A stretch of 64,000 bases of DNA from Hyaloscypha bicolor E. Its lineage: Eukaryota > Ascomycota > Leotiomycetes > Helotiales > Hyaloscyphaceae. Below are positions 13,301-25,619 of this stretch, one piece after another; within the stretch, counting starts at the first letter, position 1; the number at the start of each line of letters is the position of its first letter. Location: NCBI RefSeq assembly GCF_002865645.1, contig NW_020194625.1:1-64000 (forward strand), in the 5' to 3' direction. The position numbers were made by a program, and so were the translations under genes. The notes under the pieces were generated by a model. The model searched no databases, had not been told where the DNA came from, and worked only from the letters and a program-made list of their open reading frames with translations.

Positions 13301-15310
13301 AGCTTTAAGCTAGATACCAGATTACAAATGCCCTAAATACCCGAAATAGTTCTAGTACTACTAATATCTATAAACTTTCCTTAAATTCGGATATTCTTAT
13401 ATAATATAAAGGGAATACCGGTTAACCTAGTAATTAAGATAGGCCATATAAGCTAGTAGCTATTAATGAAAAGAACTATATACTAGCTCTATTATACGGT
13501 AATATTACTTTTTGCTTAATCTTTATAAAGCCCTTTTATATAGGGAATATTAAGGTTATTACTAATAGCCCCGAACCTAAACCTTTTCCGAACTTTATAG
13601 TAAGGCCAAAGGTAATATAGGTATGATTTCTCTTATTATTTCCGCTATTTCACTAAAGTATAGTAGAGAATGCCCTTGTAAGAACCCGGATATTATAGTA
13701 TTTCTATAAGATAATAACCTATATAAGAACTCTCGTTAAGTTAAAGTTACTGGCCTTCTAGAAAAGGGCATATTTAAGATTATTTCTAGATCTCAGGTAC
13801 TAAAGGAAATATATATCTTTAATTCCTAGTTTATTAATAAGTTTAAGAATAAAGATATAGAAAGAGAATTTAAGAAGTCGAGACTAGTTATCCAGGCTTA
13901 TAATAATAGTAAAAAACATATAATATTAATATAATTACTTACTATTTAATATATTAGCCAGAGAATTATCCTTAGTATTACTATTATAATAATAGATATT
14001 ATAGAGCTATATTTATATAATATCTCGCAAGCTTATATCTAATTAATAATCTTACTTAACTATAATTTTTATATTAACTTATCTTGCAAGCTTACTAGAA
14101 AGCTAAATCTAAATAATAATTTGGTTCTAAAGGTTATAAAACTACTATATAGTATACCGGAAGCTAGGAACCACTAGTTTAAGACTTACTATTCCTATTA
14201 TATTAATAAGCTTTTTATAAAATAGTTAACTTATAACCCTTGCCTCTTCTATAATAAGTAACTCTTCGGAATTATTAGCCTTTAAACTAATAATACCCTA
14301 TTTATTAGAAATAATAATTTTATAAAGATGAAATAACTAAAGCTCTAAGAGGTTAAATTCTTAGCTAAGAAGCGTAAATACCTTACTATTAACTATAATC
14401 TTAAGTTTAATAGAGGTATTATTTATATAAATACTACTAGAATTACTTTTATATAGGAATACTAGTATAAAAACCTCTGAATTATTTCTATAAAGAATAC
14501 TATTACTATAAGTAGTAGGGGTACTATTTATTAAGATCTCTTTATTAAGAACTAATATATTACCTAATATACTAGAGAAGCATATATTATATTAGTCTAT
14601 TAACTAGAAGCTTTATATAATTTATTAATTACTACTTAAGCTATTAAATCCTCGGAAACTAATATAAAGGCACTTAATAAATGCATTTAATAGTAAATTA
14701 AGAATACTGCCAGAGAACTGAGATTTGTAAAGCTAGTAAAGAAGTTCTTATATTTAATTATTTTTATAAATACTTTATTTGCAAATAATAGAGATCTTTT
14801 CTCCTAAATCGGATATATTATAGTTCTAGTAAATAGAACTAGATATACTAATATTATCTACTAGTTCTTTACTAAATATAAGAGAGTTACTAGAAGTATT
14901 CTAGCTTTAGAACTCTATAGTATAGCTTATGGCTTTAATATAGGCGCTTTAGTTAAATCTATAATTAATAGAATACTAGAAATAGAACTATTACTAGTAG
15001 TCTATACGGATTCGAAGTTATTATATAAATACCTTATTAAATTAGGAACTACTCGAGAAAAGCGTCTAATAATTAATATAATATACTTTTACTAGGTATA
15101 TAAATAACGAGAGATTACAGAAGTCAAATAGATTAAGGGAGAATTAAATCCTGCCGATTCTATAACGAAATTAAAGCTAATAAATGCCCTCAAGTACCTA
15201 ATTAATATAAATATCATATAATTAGATATAGAGGAATAGGTCGAGTACAGATAGAATAGGAAATAAATATATGAAATAGAAGAATATTATAAGAGGAGAA
15301 GTCACGTATA
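10370..15310 (+). pseudogene. Copia Gag-Pol polyprotein, RIP-inactivated (copy B)
   Basis: If TAA/TAG are read as former Gln/Trp, a nearly continuous polyprotein appears. It has a gag-like start near 10,380-11,300, an integrase core with DQIITDTRKQFTSKEF around 12,940-12,990, and a following GIIEYYYS motif (family GxxER). Reverse transcriptase remnants lie at about 13,900-14,700. The RNase H end has TDSKSLYKYL and, later, GELNPADSITK (about 15,000-15,180), which is the classic Copia C-terminus. More than twenty stops break the frame. The integrase to RT order identifies Copia. The exact start codon is not recoverable. Confidence 0.85.
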
Positions 15311-15458
15311 AAAGGCTATAGCCTTTAGTATATAACTAAAACCTCGGAAGTAATATGGATATATAGAGTATTTGGGAAATCTGGTACTAGGCCGCATTAG
15401 GGAATTTGTATATAATTAGAGGGAGATACTATTTTTCGCGTTTTTAGAGAGTTTCTAG

Positions 15459-15759
15459 TATTAGTATAGCTATTTCTTTGGGAGTCACGTATATGTTACG
15501 GGATACGGGATACGGGATATAAGTAATAGGATATGAGTAATGGGATATGAAATACGGGATATAATTATATAACCTCGCATCCTATTAGTAACTCGACTAG
15601 TAAACTAGACCCCTTTAGGCTTAGTAAATTTAGGAATCGTATATTAATACCATAATACTGCGATTTTTACTTCTAAATAATAATAATAACTTTACTAACT
15701 AATATAACTAGTATTTTCACGCCTATATAACGGTACTATATATTACTAGTAAACCGACA
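15459..15759 (+). repeat. 3' LTR of Copia copy B
   Basis: It runs from tattagtatagc to aaaccgaca. The terminal CA survives here, whereas the 5' LTR has TA, as RIP would produce. It is followed by the duplicated target attat. Confidence 0.88.
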
Positions 15760-16258
15760 ATTATTTATATATAAAATATTAAATATAATATATAGCTATA
15801 TTTTTTAATATTTTCTATTATATTAAATTATTAAAAACCGGATTTTAAATAAATATTAGAAAATCTAATTTATAGCTATAAAATACTCTAGAATAGAATT
15901 TATTAAAAACTAAGAAAATATTATAGTAATAAAAGTTATATCTGGTTTAATTATAATTATAATATAAAGTAATAATTTAACTTTTTCTAATATATTTTAA
16001 TTTAATATAAATAAGTTTAATTATTATATTTCTGAAAATTAATTCTAAATAATAAAATACTAGAATACTTTCTATTTATTATTCTAAACTTCTTAATAAT
16101 CTTTTTAATATAGGTATTATAAACTAGCTAGAGCTTTTTAGTTTTCTAATTTCTAATTATATAAATTTCTAAAAACTATTTTATAATTTATATATTATAA
16201 AGCTTATAAATTCTCTTTATTTAAATAATAATTAATTAAATATATACTTTATTATTTT

Positions 16259-16425
16259 TATAATAAAATAATAGAGATTTTATAATCTATATTTATATAA
16301 ATATAAGGCTTTTTATTAAATTTAGAGAATTTAATTCTTTTAAAAATATTTATCTAATATTTATATTATAAAATAAAAGAGTTTTATAGCTTATATAAAG
16401 TTTAATCTATTTCTATTATATAGCC
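16259..16425 (-). pseudogene. Copia-type reverse transcriptase fragment of the older element
   Basis: Read on the minus strand, a frame contains GYIIEID, a stop, then TLYKL, a stop, NSFIL, a stop, YKY. This mirrors the Copia RT block before the active site, where the family has LYGL followed by a polar residue, S, P and then a W-Y pair. Gly to Lys, Pro to Phe and Trp to stop are all changes that C-to-T/G-to-A mutation would cause. Downstream residues continue in the pattern of the family up to a weak YxDD-like position. The frame shifts soon after, so it is a relic. The call is by pattern only. Confidence 0.55.
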
Positions 16426-19400
16426 TAATATCTTAAAATCGTCTAATAGCTTATATATTATTATAGGTTTATTAGAATTTTTTTTATATTAATAAATATA
16501 TTTATAATATTAAAATAAGCTATAATTATATTAGTTATTTAAAAAAAAAACCATATTATAAATATAATAGTATATATAAATAGAAATAATATTTTCTTTT
16601 AGAAATTTTTATAAACTATTAGCCTTAAATAATATTAAATAATATATTTATTAGAATTAATTTTATATATAAATACTTATTTTAAAAAAATCGAAAATAT
16701 ATTTATTTTATTACTAAAAATAATTCTTTAGTAATTTCGAGCTTTAAAGTTATTAATCTCTAGTTTAATATTTGATTTAAAATACTTTTTAGTTAGATAT
16801 TTCTCTAGATTATTTTATATTTTTAAAGCTTTTAGAAAATTATTAATATAAATTTTTATTATTATTATATTATTTAAAGCTCTTTATACTAGATATATTT
16901 TTAATTAAATTACTATTATAATTATAATATATATAATTTTATAATCGAATTTCTTTTTATAATTCTCTAGCTAATTAGGTTAAAAAGATTTTAAAAGAAA
17001 CTCTAAATAATTAATCTAATTTAATTTATTTATTATTTATAGTAATATATTTATTATAATAATTATATTATTACTAACTTTATTTAAATCTTTATTCTCA
17101 TTATTTTTCTTATATAAATATATCTAGATTAGCATATTTCTATTTTTAATAATTAGCTTTTTTATTTATTTTCTTTTTAGTTTTATTATTTAATCTTTTA
17201 TATTAGCTAAACTATTTATTCTTTTTATAAAGAATTCTTTTATTTTTATTAAGCTATTTATTTATTTTATAAATAAGCTTCTTGCTTTATTTATAAAAGC
17301 TACTAATAGACCTTATTACTAGTTTTAAAGAGATTTTTTTCTGCTTTTATTAATTTAATATATTTCTCTTTATAATATTAAGTCTTTTAAGAACTTAGTA
17401 CTTTTATTTCTATTATTTTTAGGCTCTAATATATTTTTTAATTCTAGAATATTTTATAGAATTATAAGTTCTATTTCTAATAAGGCTATAAAATTTCCTA
17501 TTTCCGAATTATAATCTATTAATATACTTATAAACTCTTTTAATTATTAGTTTATTTACTTATTATTTTCTTGTTTAGGCTTATTTTTAATTTGCTTTTA
17601 TAAGCTATTATATTATAATTCCTTATTATTAAAAAATAATTTAGTATTCTAAATTTTATTTCATAAAAGAATAATTCTATTATATTTTTTATAATTTCTA
17701 TATAATAGCTTTTTATATATTTATAATTCTTTTTATAAAGAATATTTCTATTAAATATAATATTATATATAATAATTATTTAATTAAATATAATATATTT
17801 AATTAAATATTTAATATATCTATATAATATAATTTTAAATACTTTCTTATTTTATTCTATTTTATAGTTCTTAATTATTAGATATATTCTAGAACTATAT
17901 ATATAAATTCTATTCTAATTAGATCTAAAACTAATTATTATTAATATTATAAGATCTAAGTTATATTAATAGAAATAATTATAAAATTATAAATTAAATA
18001 CTTTATTTAGTATTCTCTAGTTATTTATATATAAAAAGCTCTAATTTTATAAATAAATTATAGTTATAAAGCTTTCTAGCTATAGCTTTTCAGATAAATT
18101 AGTTATTAAATATATTATAATAGCTTTATTTATAATTTCTTGCTTTATTTATTTAATATTATTATTTGATTTATATATATATATAAAAGAAAGCTTGATT
18201 TTAATATCTTATTTCTTTATCTAGATCTAATAAACTAATATTTCTTAGATTAGAATAATTGCTTTTTTTAAAATTATATTTAATATAAGTAATTAAAAGA
18301 TTATATTACCTATATATTTATTATTTAAAATCTCTAATTATATTAAATACTAGTAAATCTTTTTTATTTAGTAAAAGATATCTAAAAAGCTTTTTACTAA
18401 ATTTGTTTTTAATTATTAGAATTTAGCTTAAACTATTATAGCTATTTAAGTAATTAAATAAGTCTTATAAAATTCTCTAAAAAAATTAAATAAACTTTTT
18501 CTTAATTAGCCTATATAAGATTACTTATTTAGTATATATTTAAATATAAAATTCTTATATAATTCTTATTAGTCTATTAATTTTTATATTATATATATAA
18601 TTAATAAGCTAAATATCCTGTTTTTATATATTATTTTTCTTTTAAATTATTTCTTAATTTAAAATATTAGAAATATAAATATACTATTAGTATTAATAGA
18701 AATCTTAAATAAAATATTAGAGTAAATAAAAAGTAGTTTATATTTAAGAAAAACTAAATTAAATCTATATTCTAATTATATTAATATTATATTCTCTTTA
18801 TAATTTCCTAGTCTAATTATAAAATTATAAAGAATTAGATATTTAGTATATAGTTCTATAAGTTTATTAATTATATTTTTAATTATATAAATACTATATT
18901 TAATAATTAGAAGATTAATTATTTCTGCTTTTACATAATTATTAATTTTTGCTTTAATAAAAGTACTAGAATTAATTAGATTTTTATTATTAATTAAATA
19001 TATAATATTATAGTTATTTAGTAAAATATTTTAAAAAATTAAATATTATATAGATCTCTTAATTTAAATTCTAGATTATAAATATAAGATTTATTAGAAT
19101 AATATTAAAGTTCCTAGAAAATTAGGTTTTAAATATTTTAGATTTCTTTCTAGAACTAATACCGGATATTAGTTTCTTTATAGTTTATTTATTAATAATT
19201 TTTATATTATATTTCTTTTTTAGCTAAGGTTTTAGATTTTTCTAATATTTAATTAAGAGTCTTTTCCGGATTTTTTTAATTTGTTTTTTGTTAAACTTAA
19301 ATTTTATCTAAGTTTTATTTAATTTAGTAATTATAATTTCTATAATAATATAACTAAATAAGTTCTATTTATATTTAAAGGTTTTAAAACCCTTATAATA

Positions 19401-20528
19401 GTACTTATAGTACTTATATTTATTCGAATCGGGTTTATTATCTAATTCTTTATTAGTTTAATTCCCGAATATAGTAAAGATTATAGAAGCTTCTAAGTAT
19501 TTAATATTCTGATTTTCTAAAATAATTCAATTAAATATCTAGTTATATTATTCGAGTATAAGAATTAGAAGCTCTAGTTCGTTTTTATTATATAGATTAT
19601 TAAGCTATTCTATTATCTAGATTAGTATAAGCTTTTACTAAAGAACTATTAAGAATTCAATTATTATTAGAATATCTTTAATTTTAGTAATTTTAAAAGC
19701 TCTAGTATAATTAAATACCTTTTTCTAATTAATAAACTAGTACTTTAGGCTTATTTCTTTTTTACTTACTTATAATAAAATCGAGCTATATATTCTTCGA
19801 GTAATAGTAATTGATATTATATTTATATAACTATATTTTATTAATAAAGCTTTAAAAACCTTATAAATAAAGCTTTATTTACTTTTTTTTAAATTCTAAA
19901 ATAAAGTTTATAAGAATCTCTATATTAACTATTTAATAAAGCTATTACCTAATTATATAATAATATATTAGCTTATTTATCTAGTCTAGTTTCTTGATTT
20001 TATAGTTTTATAAAAGTATTAAATAATAATCTCTAATATTTTCGAATATTATAATCTATAGAAATACTAGTTTTAATTTTTTTTTAATTATAAATCAAAT
20101 ATTCTTATTCTAATTCTCTATTTTAACTTAATATCTAAGATAGTAATTCTTTATTTCCTTTAGTATATGCTTATTAATTATAAAGAAGGCCTGAGAAAAG
20201 CTATTATATTTATTTTAATTATTTTATTATTAAAAGAATTAATTTTATTTTAAATATTTTTATTACTAGCTATTTTATAAAAAGTATTAAACTAGTTTAT
20301 CTAGGAACTATAGTTTTTTAGAATAATAATCTTTACTATAGCTTCTAATATAATTATAATTAAGCTTATAGAAATAATAGAAATTATAGAAATAATTTCT
20401 ATTAAATAATTAATAATAGAAATATAAATTAAAATATAATTTTCGAAAAAATAAATTAAATAAGCTCTTAAATACTCTTTATAGTATACTAATTAGAAAG
20501 CTTATTAGTATAAAGCCGAGCTTATAAC

Positions 20529-20699
20529 TAATATATATAAAGATTATAGAATAGAAAATTATATTAAATAATAAAAGAATTAATTAAACTAGCTAGAAAA
20601 GAGCTTTAGTAAAATATAAAGCTTTAGGAAATAAATATATAAATCCTAATTAAGTAAAGTAGTTATACTAGCTCTAATTTAGTAATTCTTATTATAATA
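20529..20699 (-). repeat. Right (5') LTR of the older LTR element
   Basis: It is 171 bp long, the partner of 7,598-7,768, and is followed by the duplicated flank aatat. The adjacent inner sequence read on the minus strand (gttataagctcgg...) lies where a primer-binding site is expected. Confidence 0.8.
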
Positions 20700-22500
20700 A
20701 ATATAAATAGAAATAATAATACTAGATTTAATAAAAAAGAATTTATAAAATATTAAATAATTTTATTATATATATTTTATATAAACTTATATTTATTAGA
20801 CTTATTATAAATAAATATAAACTAGTCTATTATTATTATAAAGTTATATATTATAATTTACTAAATATAAGCTTTATATTTAAATATTTTAAACTAGATA
20901 AAGATAGTTTTAGAAATAATATTATAAATATATATATTATTATTTAAATTAAAAGAATAAAAAGACTTAATATTAAGCTTCTTTTATTTCTTTAAAATAT
21001 AATTAGAATTAGTAAATAAAAGAAAGTTTTATAAATATATAAAGTTTATAATTTAAAAAATAAATTATAATAAATTTATTTAAATAAAAATAGAAAATAT
21101 TATTATTATTTAAAATAATATATAAAATATTAAAAAAAAAATAAGGCTTTAGAAATTAATTAGAAAGATTTTTATATTAAGATATAAAATAAAAGTTCAG
21201 AAAAAAAGTTATAAATATTCGATTATTTTATTATAATTACTAATATATTATTAATAAAATAAACTATAAAATTAATAAATATAAATATTAAAAATATTAT
21301 AGCTATTAGTTTTAATTTAAATAAAACATTTATATTTTCGAATTATAAATATATAAATAATAATTTCTATAAAAATATTACTTAAATAACTAAAGTTTAT
21401 TTTAATTTAAAATAAATACTATTAGCTATTATATTAATTAAAATATAGCAAATTATAAAAGAAATAATAAATATTTATTTTGGGTTTAATTCTAGTATAA
21501 ATATTAGAAAAATAATATTTTAAAACTATTTATATTAAAATTTTTTATATATAAATAATTATTAGTTTTTATTAAAAAGTTTTAAATTTATTTTGCTTTT
21601 ATATAGACTGTTTTTTTATTTATAAGCCTTTTCTTTCTTGTTTTTAGAACTAATATATTTCAAATAAATAAAATATTTTATTTAATTTTATATATAATTA
21701 ATTAGAATTCGTATTTTTAACTTATTTGAAATATTATTAGTTAGTTAAAATATATAAAGCTATTATTTATATAAGTAAGATTCTTAGATACTTTTTAAGG
21801 TTTTAAATTAAAGATATTTGTATTTATTAAATCGAGTTCTGTTCTTTTAAATAATAATATTAAATATATTTTAAAGAAAATTAATTATTATATTTTTAGT
21901 AAAAAATAAGAAATACTAAAAAAGTATTAGGCTAAAAGAGGTAATTCGGAAATTAATATTAGCTATTAATATTTAAAATTCTTTTTAGAAATAAATATAT
22001 TTTTAGAACCGTTTTAATAAAAAGTTAATACTTTATTAATTTTTTATAAAATAATAAAGAATTAGAATAAATCTAGAAAAATATTAATTAATAAAATTAA
22101 AAAAAAGTATATTTTCTTTATAGTTTTAATATATTATAGGATATATAAATAAATTTACTAAATTCTATATTTTATTTTAAGAATAATAAATAAAAGTATT
22201 AAATAAAATACTTAATTACTTTATAATATCCCGGCTATTTTTATATAAAAGTATTAAATCTAATACTATATTATTTATTATAAATAATAAGTAAATAGAA
22301 TTAAAATCTCTAAAAGATAATAAGAATTCTAATTCGAAAAATTAGATAAAAAGAATAGAGAACTAGTAATTTATTAAAATAAAAAACATATAGAAAAGTT
22401 ATAAAAAACAAATAAAGGCTTCTATTAATATATAAAAGCAAATGTTTTTAAGCTTTCATTTTTTAATATTTCTTTTAGGATATAGCTATTTAATATCTAA
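20700..22500. other. AT-rich stretch with a long RIP-style decayed frame, no recognised gene
   Basis: This is very AT-rich sequence between the older LTR element and the gene island. On the plus strand from about 21,150 to 22,380, one frame reads without obvious shifts if its TAA/TAG codons are ignored, which suggests an old transposon-encoded protein. I could not match its residues to a known family. AT content falls sharply near 22,500. Confidence 0.4.
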
Positions 22501-23227
22501 TTTTATAAAGCTTAACCTATAAACTTGGCAATTTGCAAATATTAGCAAGAAATTATACTATCTCTTCTCGCCTTTATATTAACTACAAGTTTGAACTTTT
22601 ATAACCACTTGCTCGAATTTCTGCAATCCTTTAACTTTACTATCAAGCATCCAATAATATAACCGATAGGGCTTACCCAAAACTATAACCAATCCCGGAT
22701 TGCAACTAATGGCAGCTCCCAGGCTACCAAGTTCCAAACTCCTAGCCTGTTACTTGTCCAAATCTCTACATATGCCTGCACTCGCTAGAGCTGCCTCCTG
22801 CAGCCCCTCCTCGCTAACTCGCCAAACATCCCTCCTACAATAGTATTATGAGAACCTACACTATAGCTCAGCCCGTCGTCTTTTAATCATATCTTTGCAG
22901 TTCGTACTTTACCAATTACCTGGCTTCGCACGAAGGGTCTGGGCAGAGACTTTCGATAGCTAGCATAACTTTAGTATATATAAGAGATATATTAGAGATA
23001 GTATAAAAATATTTGTTTGCTAGCCTGATTTGTAATCTTCTCATATTCCAATCAAACAACTCTTTACAAAGGAAACAAGCAAGAGAAAGTAAGCTCAAAT
23101 GAAACCATATCGCCAGCACCCAACTCTAACTACGGACCGTCAATCCGTAATATCCACCGACAAAACCACCACTTCCTGTAACACCTCTAAAAATCTCATG
23201 CCCTTCTTACAACTCCACAGCCCAGCC
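22501..23227. other. Island edge, noncoding
   Basis: The composition becomes balanced here. There are no convincing coding frames; a short minus-strand frame at 22,916-23,119 has no domain and no context. It may hold the 3' flank of the minus-strand SANT-like gene that ends at 23,228. Confidence 0.5.
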
Positions 23228-23827
23228 TCACGTTTGCTTCCGGGGCCAGCCTTGCCGTCTCTTCTGCAACTGGCCCCCCGAGACATTGGCTTTACCAACA
23301 CCTGCTCGGATAGTATAGTAGTATCCCTGGATTGCCTTTGGGGTCTGGTAGAGTAGGATGTTATGGATCTCTTCCCAAGAGCAGCTGTCCTTGTCCCTCA
23401 TCTTGAGCACTGTTGCGTCCTCTTCAGGTGTCCACGGAACACGCTTTATCCGAGGACAAACCGCGGCAAGATATATCTTGGAATGTGCGCTAGCGTTGTG
23501 AGGGGTTGCAGCCTCTGCGGACGTCTCCTTGTCAGAACGCATGCCCAAGGCTTTGGAGTAGAGGTGCTCCAGGACATGTTGCAGCTAGAACTCGAGATTG
23601 TATATTGTCTTGTTCCCAATCCCGGTGCGTTTTAGGAAGCCTTGAAAGGGCCATTCCTGATACTTCGCGAATGGTGCCGACTTCACTGTAACGGAGGAAC
23701 TCCGAGAGGTTCGCGAAGGATGGTGGTCGTCGCTAGCTACGGGTGCCCGCTCATCGGGTAGTGTCGGAGAGTTGAGGCCTCTCACCTCATCCCTGTCCAT
23801 TTCACGTAAGACCCTTATCCTTCGCAT
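23228..23827 (-). pseudogene. SANT/Myb-like DNA-binding protein gene with one in-frame stop
   Basis: Two open segments (23,585-23,827 and 23,228-23,584) are in the same frame, separated only by a TAG at 23,585-23,587 (codon 81). They together give a 200-codon frame. The C-terminal half has a Myb/SANT-type helix-turn-helix core: RVPWTPEEDATVLKMRD, then SWEEIHNIL and KAIQGYY, with the spaced tryptophans typical of the fold. The N-terminal part has the segment KYQEWPFQGFLKRT before the stop. The TAG is one C-to-T change from CAG, so mild RIP is a likely cause. A diverged copy starts at 63,691, so this belongs to a repeated family. It could be a transposon-derived or host regulatory gene. The function is inferred from the fold only. 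Confidence 0.65.
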
Positions 23828-24321
23828 CCTAAGATATCTCCGTTTCGCTCGACTTTGGACTTTTTCTCATCGTCGGTCTCCGGCATGCATCGATCGCAAG
23901 CACCTCTCGATTTATGGCCCCTTCGTATCCGCCACTGACCGACCGATGGCGTTTCAGCTTCAAACCCGACATTCTTTGCGGCATAGGAGACGTCAGACTG
24001 TAGACAAACTTTAATGACAGCTGTTAAGCCCCTTGGACATTAATCCCTTCATCAACCATCCACGACAAACACATCAGTAAAATTTCCAGCATCCCAGTGA
24101 ATTGATTTGTTAGTACAATATCTCACAAGCCCACGCCGTCCTTCTTCAACTCTGACAGAGCTTCGCACAGGGAGCATAGCATCGTCGAACTGTCTTAACA
24201 AACACGAATCACGAAAGTCCCTCCTCGCTGGAGACACAGCGTACCAACCGTACATCGTAGGATACCATCAACGTGAAAATTCGCGCCATTTGTCGCTGGC
24301 GCAGGGCTACGACAAGGAATA
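23828..24321. other. Intergenic stretch without recognised gene
   Basis: This is balanced composition between the divergent SANT-like and UPF0658-like relics. Several short overlapping frames occur on both strands but none shows a domain. It may contain the promoter relics of both neighbours. Confidence 0.4.
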
Positions 24322-25343
24322 ATGTACAAACCAAATACCACCTGGACATAGTCCTTCCTAATTATCGCGTTGGTGCAGACCGCAGCCATTCTTGCTATGG
24401 AAGCATAGGCATACACCATTATCTAATTCAAGATACAGATACTAACTCTTTGGTGATAGCTTCGTCTTTATAGGCTTCGTCTTTATAGAATTCCAGGAAA
24501 GCCTTATACCCAACTTACCCAGAATACCATAAGTTAAGACTATTCTGACATATCTCACGATCTTTATTTTCGGATTTCCCTATCAGTATACCCTGGTCTA
24601 TGACCCCCTCTAGTTGAAAAATACTATTCAAGTCACTGGTCTCTGCTTGTATAATATCGGCATACTAATCTATATTGCTATCCCTTGCATTATTGCCTTA
24701 TATATCATGGTCATGTCTTATATTACTTGGAAATTATATACTGAGTTTGTATAAACCATTTACAAGCATATTAGTGCAAATAAAATAATAAAGTAAAGGT
24801 TTCTGACCTTTTAAGTAGGCCTCTTCGCAAGAGAATCTTTTGCGCAATACTAACTCTAGCTTCTAGATCTATAATTCCCTTTTGGAGTTTGACTTCTTTT
24901 TCTTCCCGGGCTTCATAATGAAATTTCTGGCCATTATTACAAATATTAGCCTTGCTAAGTTTGGACTAACTATTGTTGCCATTCCAATTACAATTGCTAT
25001 CCTGCTACTAGTTACCTTTTTTACATATTAAGAGAATATTATTGGGATAATCTTTATTCTAATCCTATACTTCGGCAACTTGGCTTACTTTCTCTTCAAG
25101 CTAGTCCAAATATATTAGCCCGGGCATATTAACTAATACCTGCTTATAAAAAAGTCCCTTATAATCTTCGCTATCTTAACTATAGTCCTGATTATACTTA
25201 CGATTATTAACACATTAATGTGTACTCACAACTTCGGAAAGGGTCTGAAACTATATATCCTGAAGCGCAAGGTTCAAGAAGAGAATATGGAACTACTGGA
25301 CGTAAAGTACGGACCCGTACTAAGCCGGATAACGACTAACTAA
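24322..25343 (+). pseudogene. UPF0658-type Golgi apparatus membrane protein, decayed
   Basis: The frame starts MYKPNTTWT and continues with an ALVQ segment. After an apparent intron it goes on with IPNLPRIP, then TYLTIFIFGFPYQ, NTIQVTGLCLYNIGILIY, AIPCIIALY, TIYKHIS, EFDFFFF, IAIPITIAILL-like helices and finally MCTHNFGKGLK. This order of segments is that of fungal UPF0658 Golgi membrane proteins, multi-pass proteins of unknown function. It is broken by many TAA/TAG/TGA stops at Gln/Trp positions and at least one frame change near 24,800-24,880. About 40 residues are missing between the ILIY and AIPC helices, and a 15-bp segment (cttcgtctttatag) is tandemly duplicated near 24,461-24,490. The intact parental gene must lie elsewhere; RIP of a duplicated copy would explain the pattern. 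Confidence 0.75.
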
Positions 25344-25619
25344 GGAGTATATGGTGTGGTCTTGTCGGGAGGGTGAGAATCGTTTGTACATTGAGACGAG
25401 AATGGCATGTCTTCAGTAGCGTGAAAGCCTTTGGGCTTGCCTCCGCAGATTGCTATCGGCCTCGCCAGGGCGCCAATTTCAACGGCCCTTACCAAACATT
25501 TTCTGTCGAGCTTCCTCCACCGCCAAGCTGACAATCCATCTCTACAATCGGCAGATTTCTGGAAGATGATATATACTAGTCCCGGTTTCCCTACTTCAAT
25601 CCTTCCTGATATAAATACA

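Larger units (their letters stand above)
9309..15759 (+). mobile_element. Complete Ty1/Copia LTR retrotransposon (copy B), RIP-mutated
   Basis: The element is 6,451 bp with LTRs of 302 and 301 bp, flanked by the 5-bp duplication attat (9,304-9,308 and 15,760-15,764). The coding order on the plus strand is gag-like, protease region, integrase, reverse transcriptase, RNase H, which defines Copia rather than Gypsy. A purine-rich tract (agagggaga, 15,418-15,426) lies 32 bp before the 3' LTR. It is the best preserved of three family members in the window (copies A, C) and is inserted into the older 171-bp-LTR element. Many Gln/Trp codons are now stops, so it cannot move by its own products. Confidence 0.9.
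7598..20699 (-). mobile_element. Older LTR retrotransposon (171-bp LTRs), split by nested Copia copy B
   Basis: Two direct repeats of exactly 171 bp (7,598-7,768 and 20,529-20,699) are flanked by the same 5-bp duplication, aatat (7,593-7,597 and 20,700-20,704). Removing the nested Copia copy B and its duplicated attat leaves an element of about 6.65 kb. On the minus strand, the right-hand inner part carries a reverse transcriptase block of Copia type (16,259-16,425). That block sits about 4.1-4.3 kb from the right LTR, the expected distance in a Copia element transcribed leftwards. It is more decayed than copy B: lower GC, and no open frame remains. The superfamily call rests on one domain trace; the LTR structure is well supported. 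Confidence 0.75.

Noticed and set aside
23099..23691. Plus-strand open frames
   Set aside because: They are antisense to the SANT/Myb-like gene, whose minus-strand frame has a recognisable domain and a second genomic copy.
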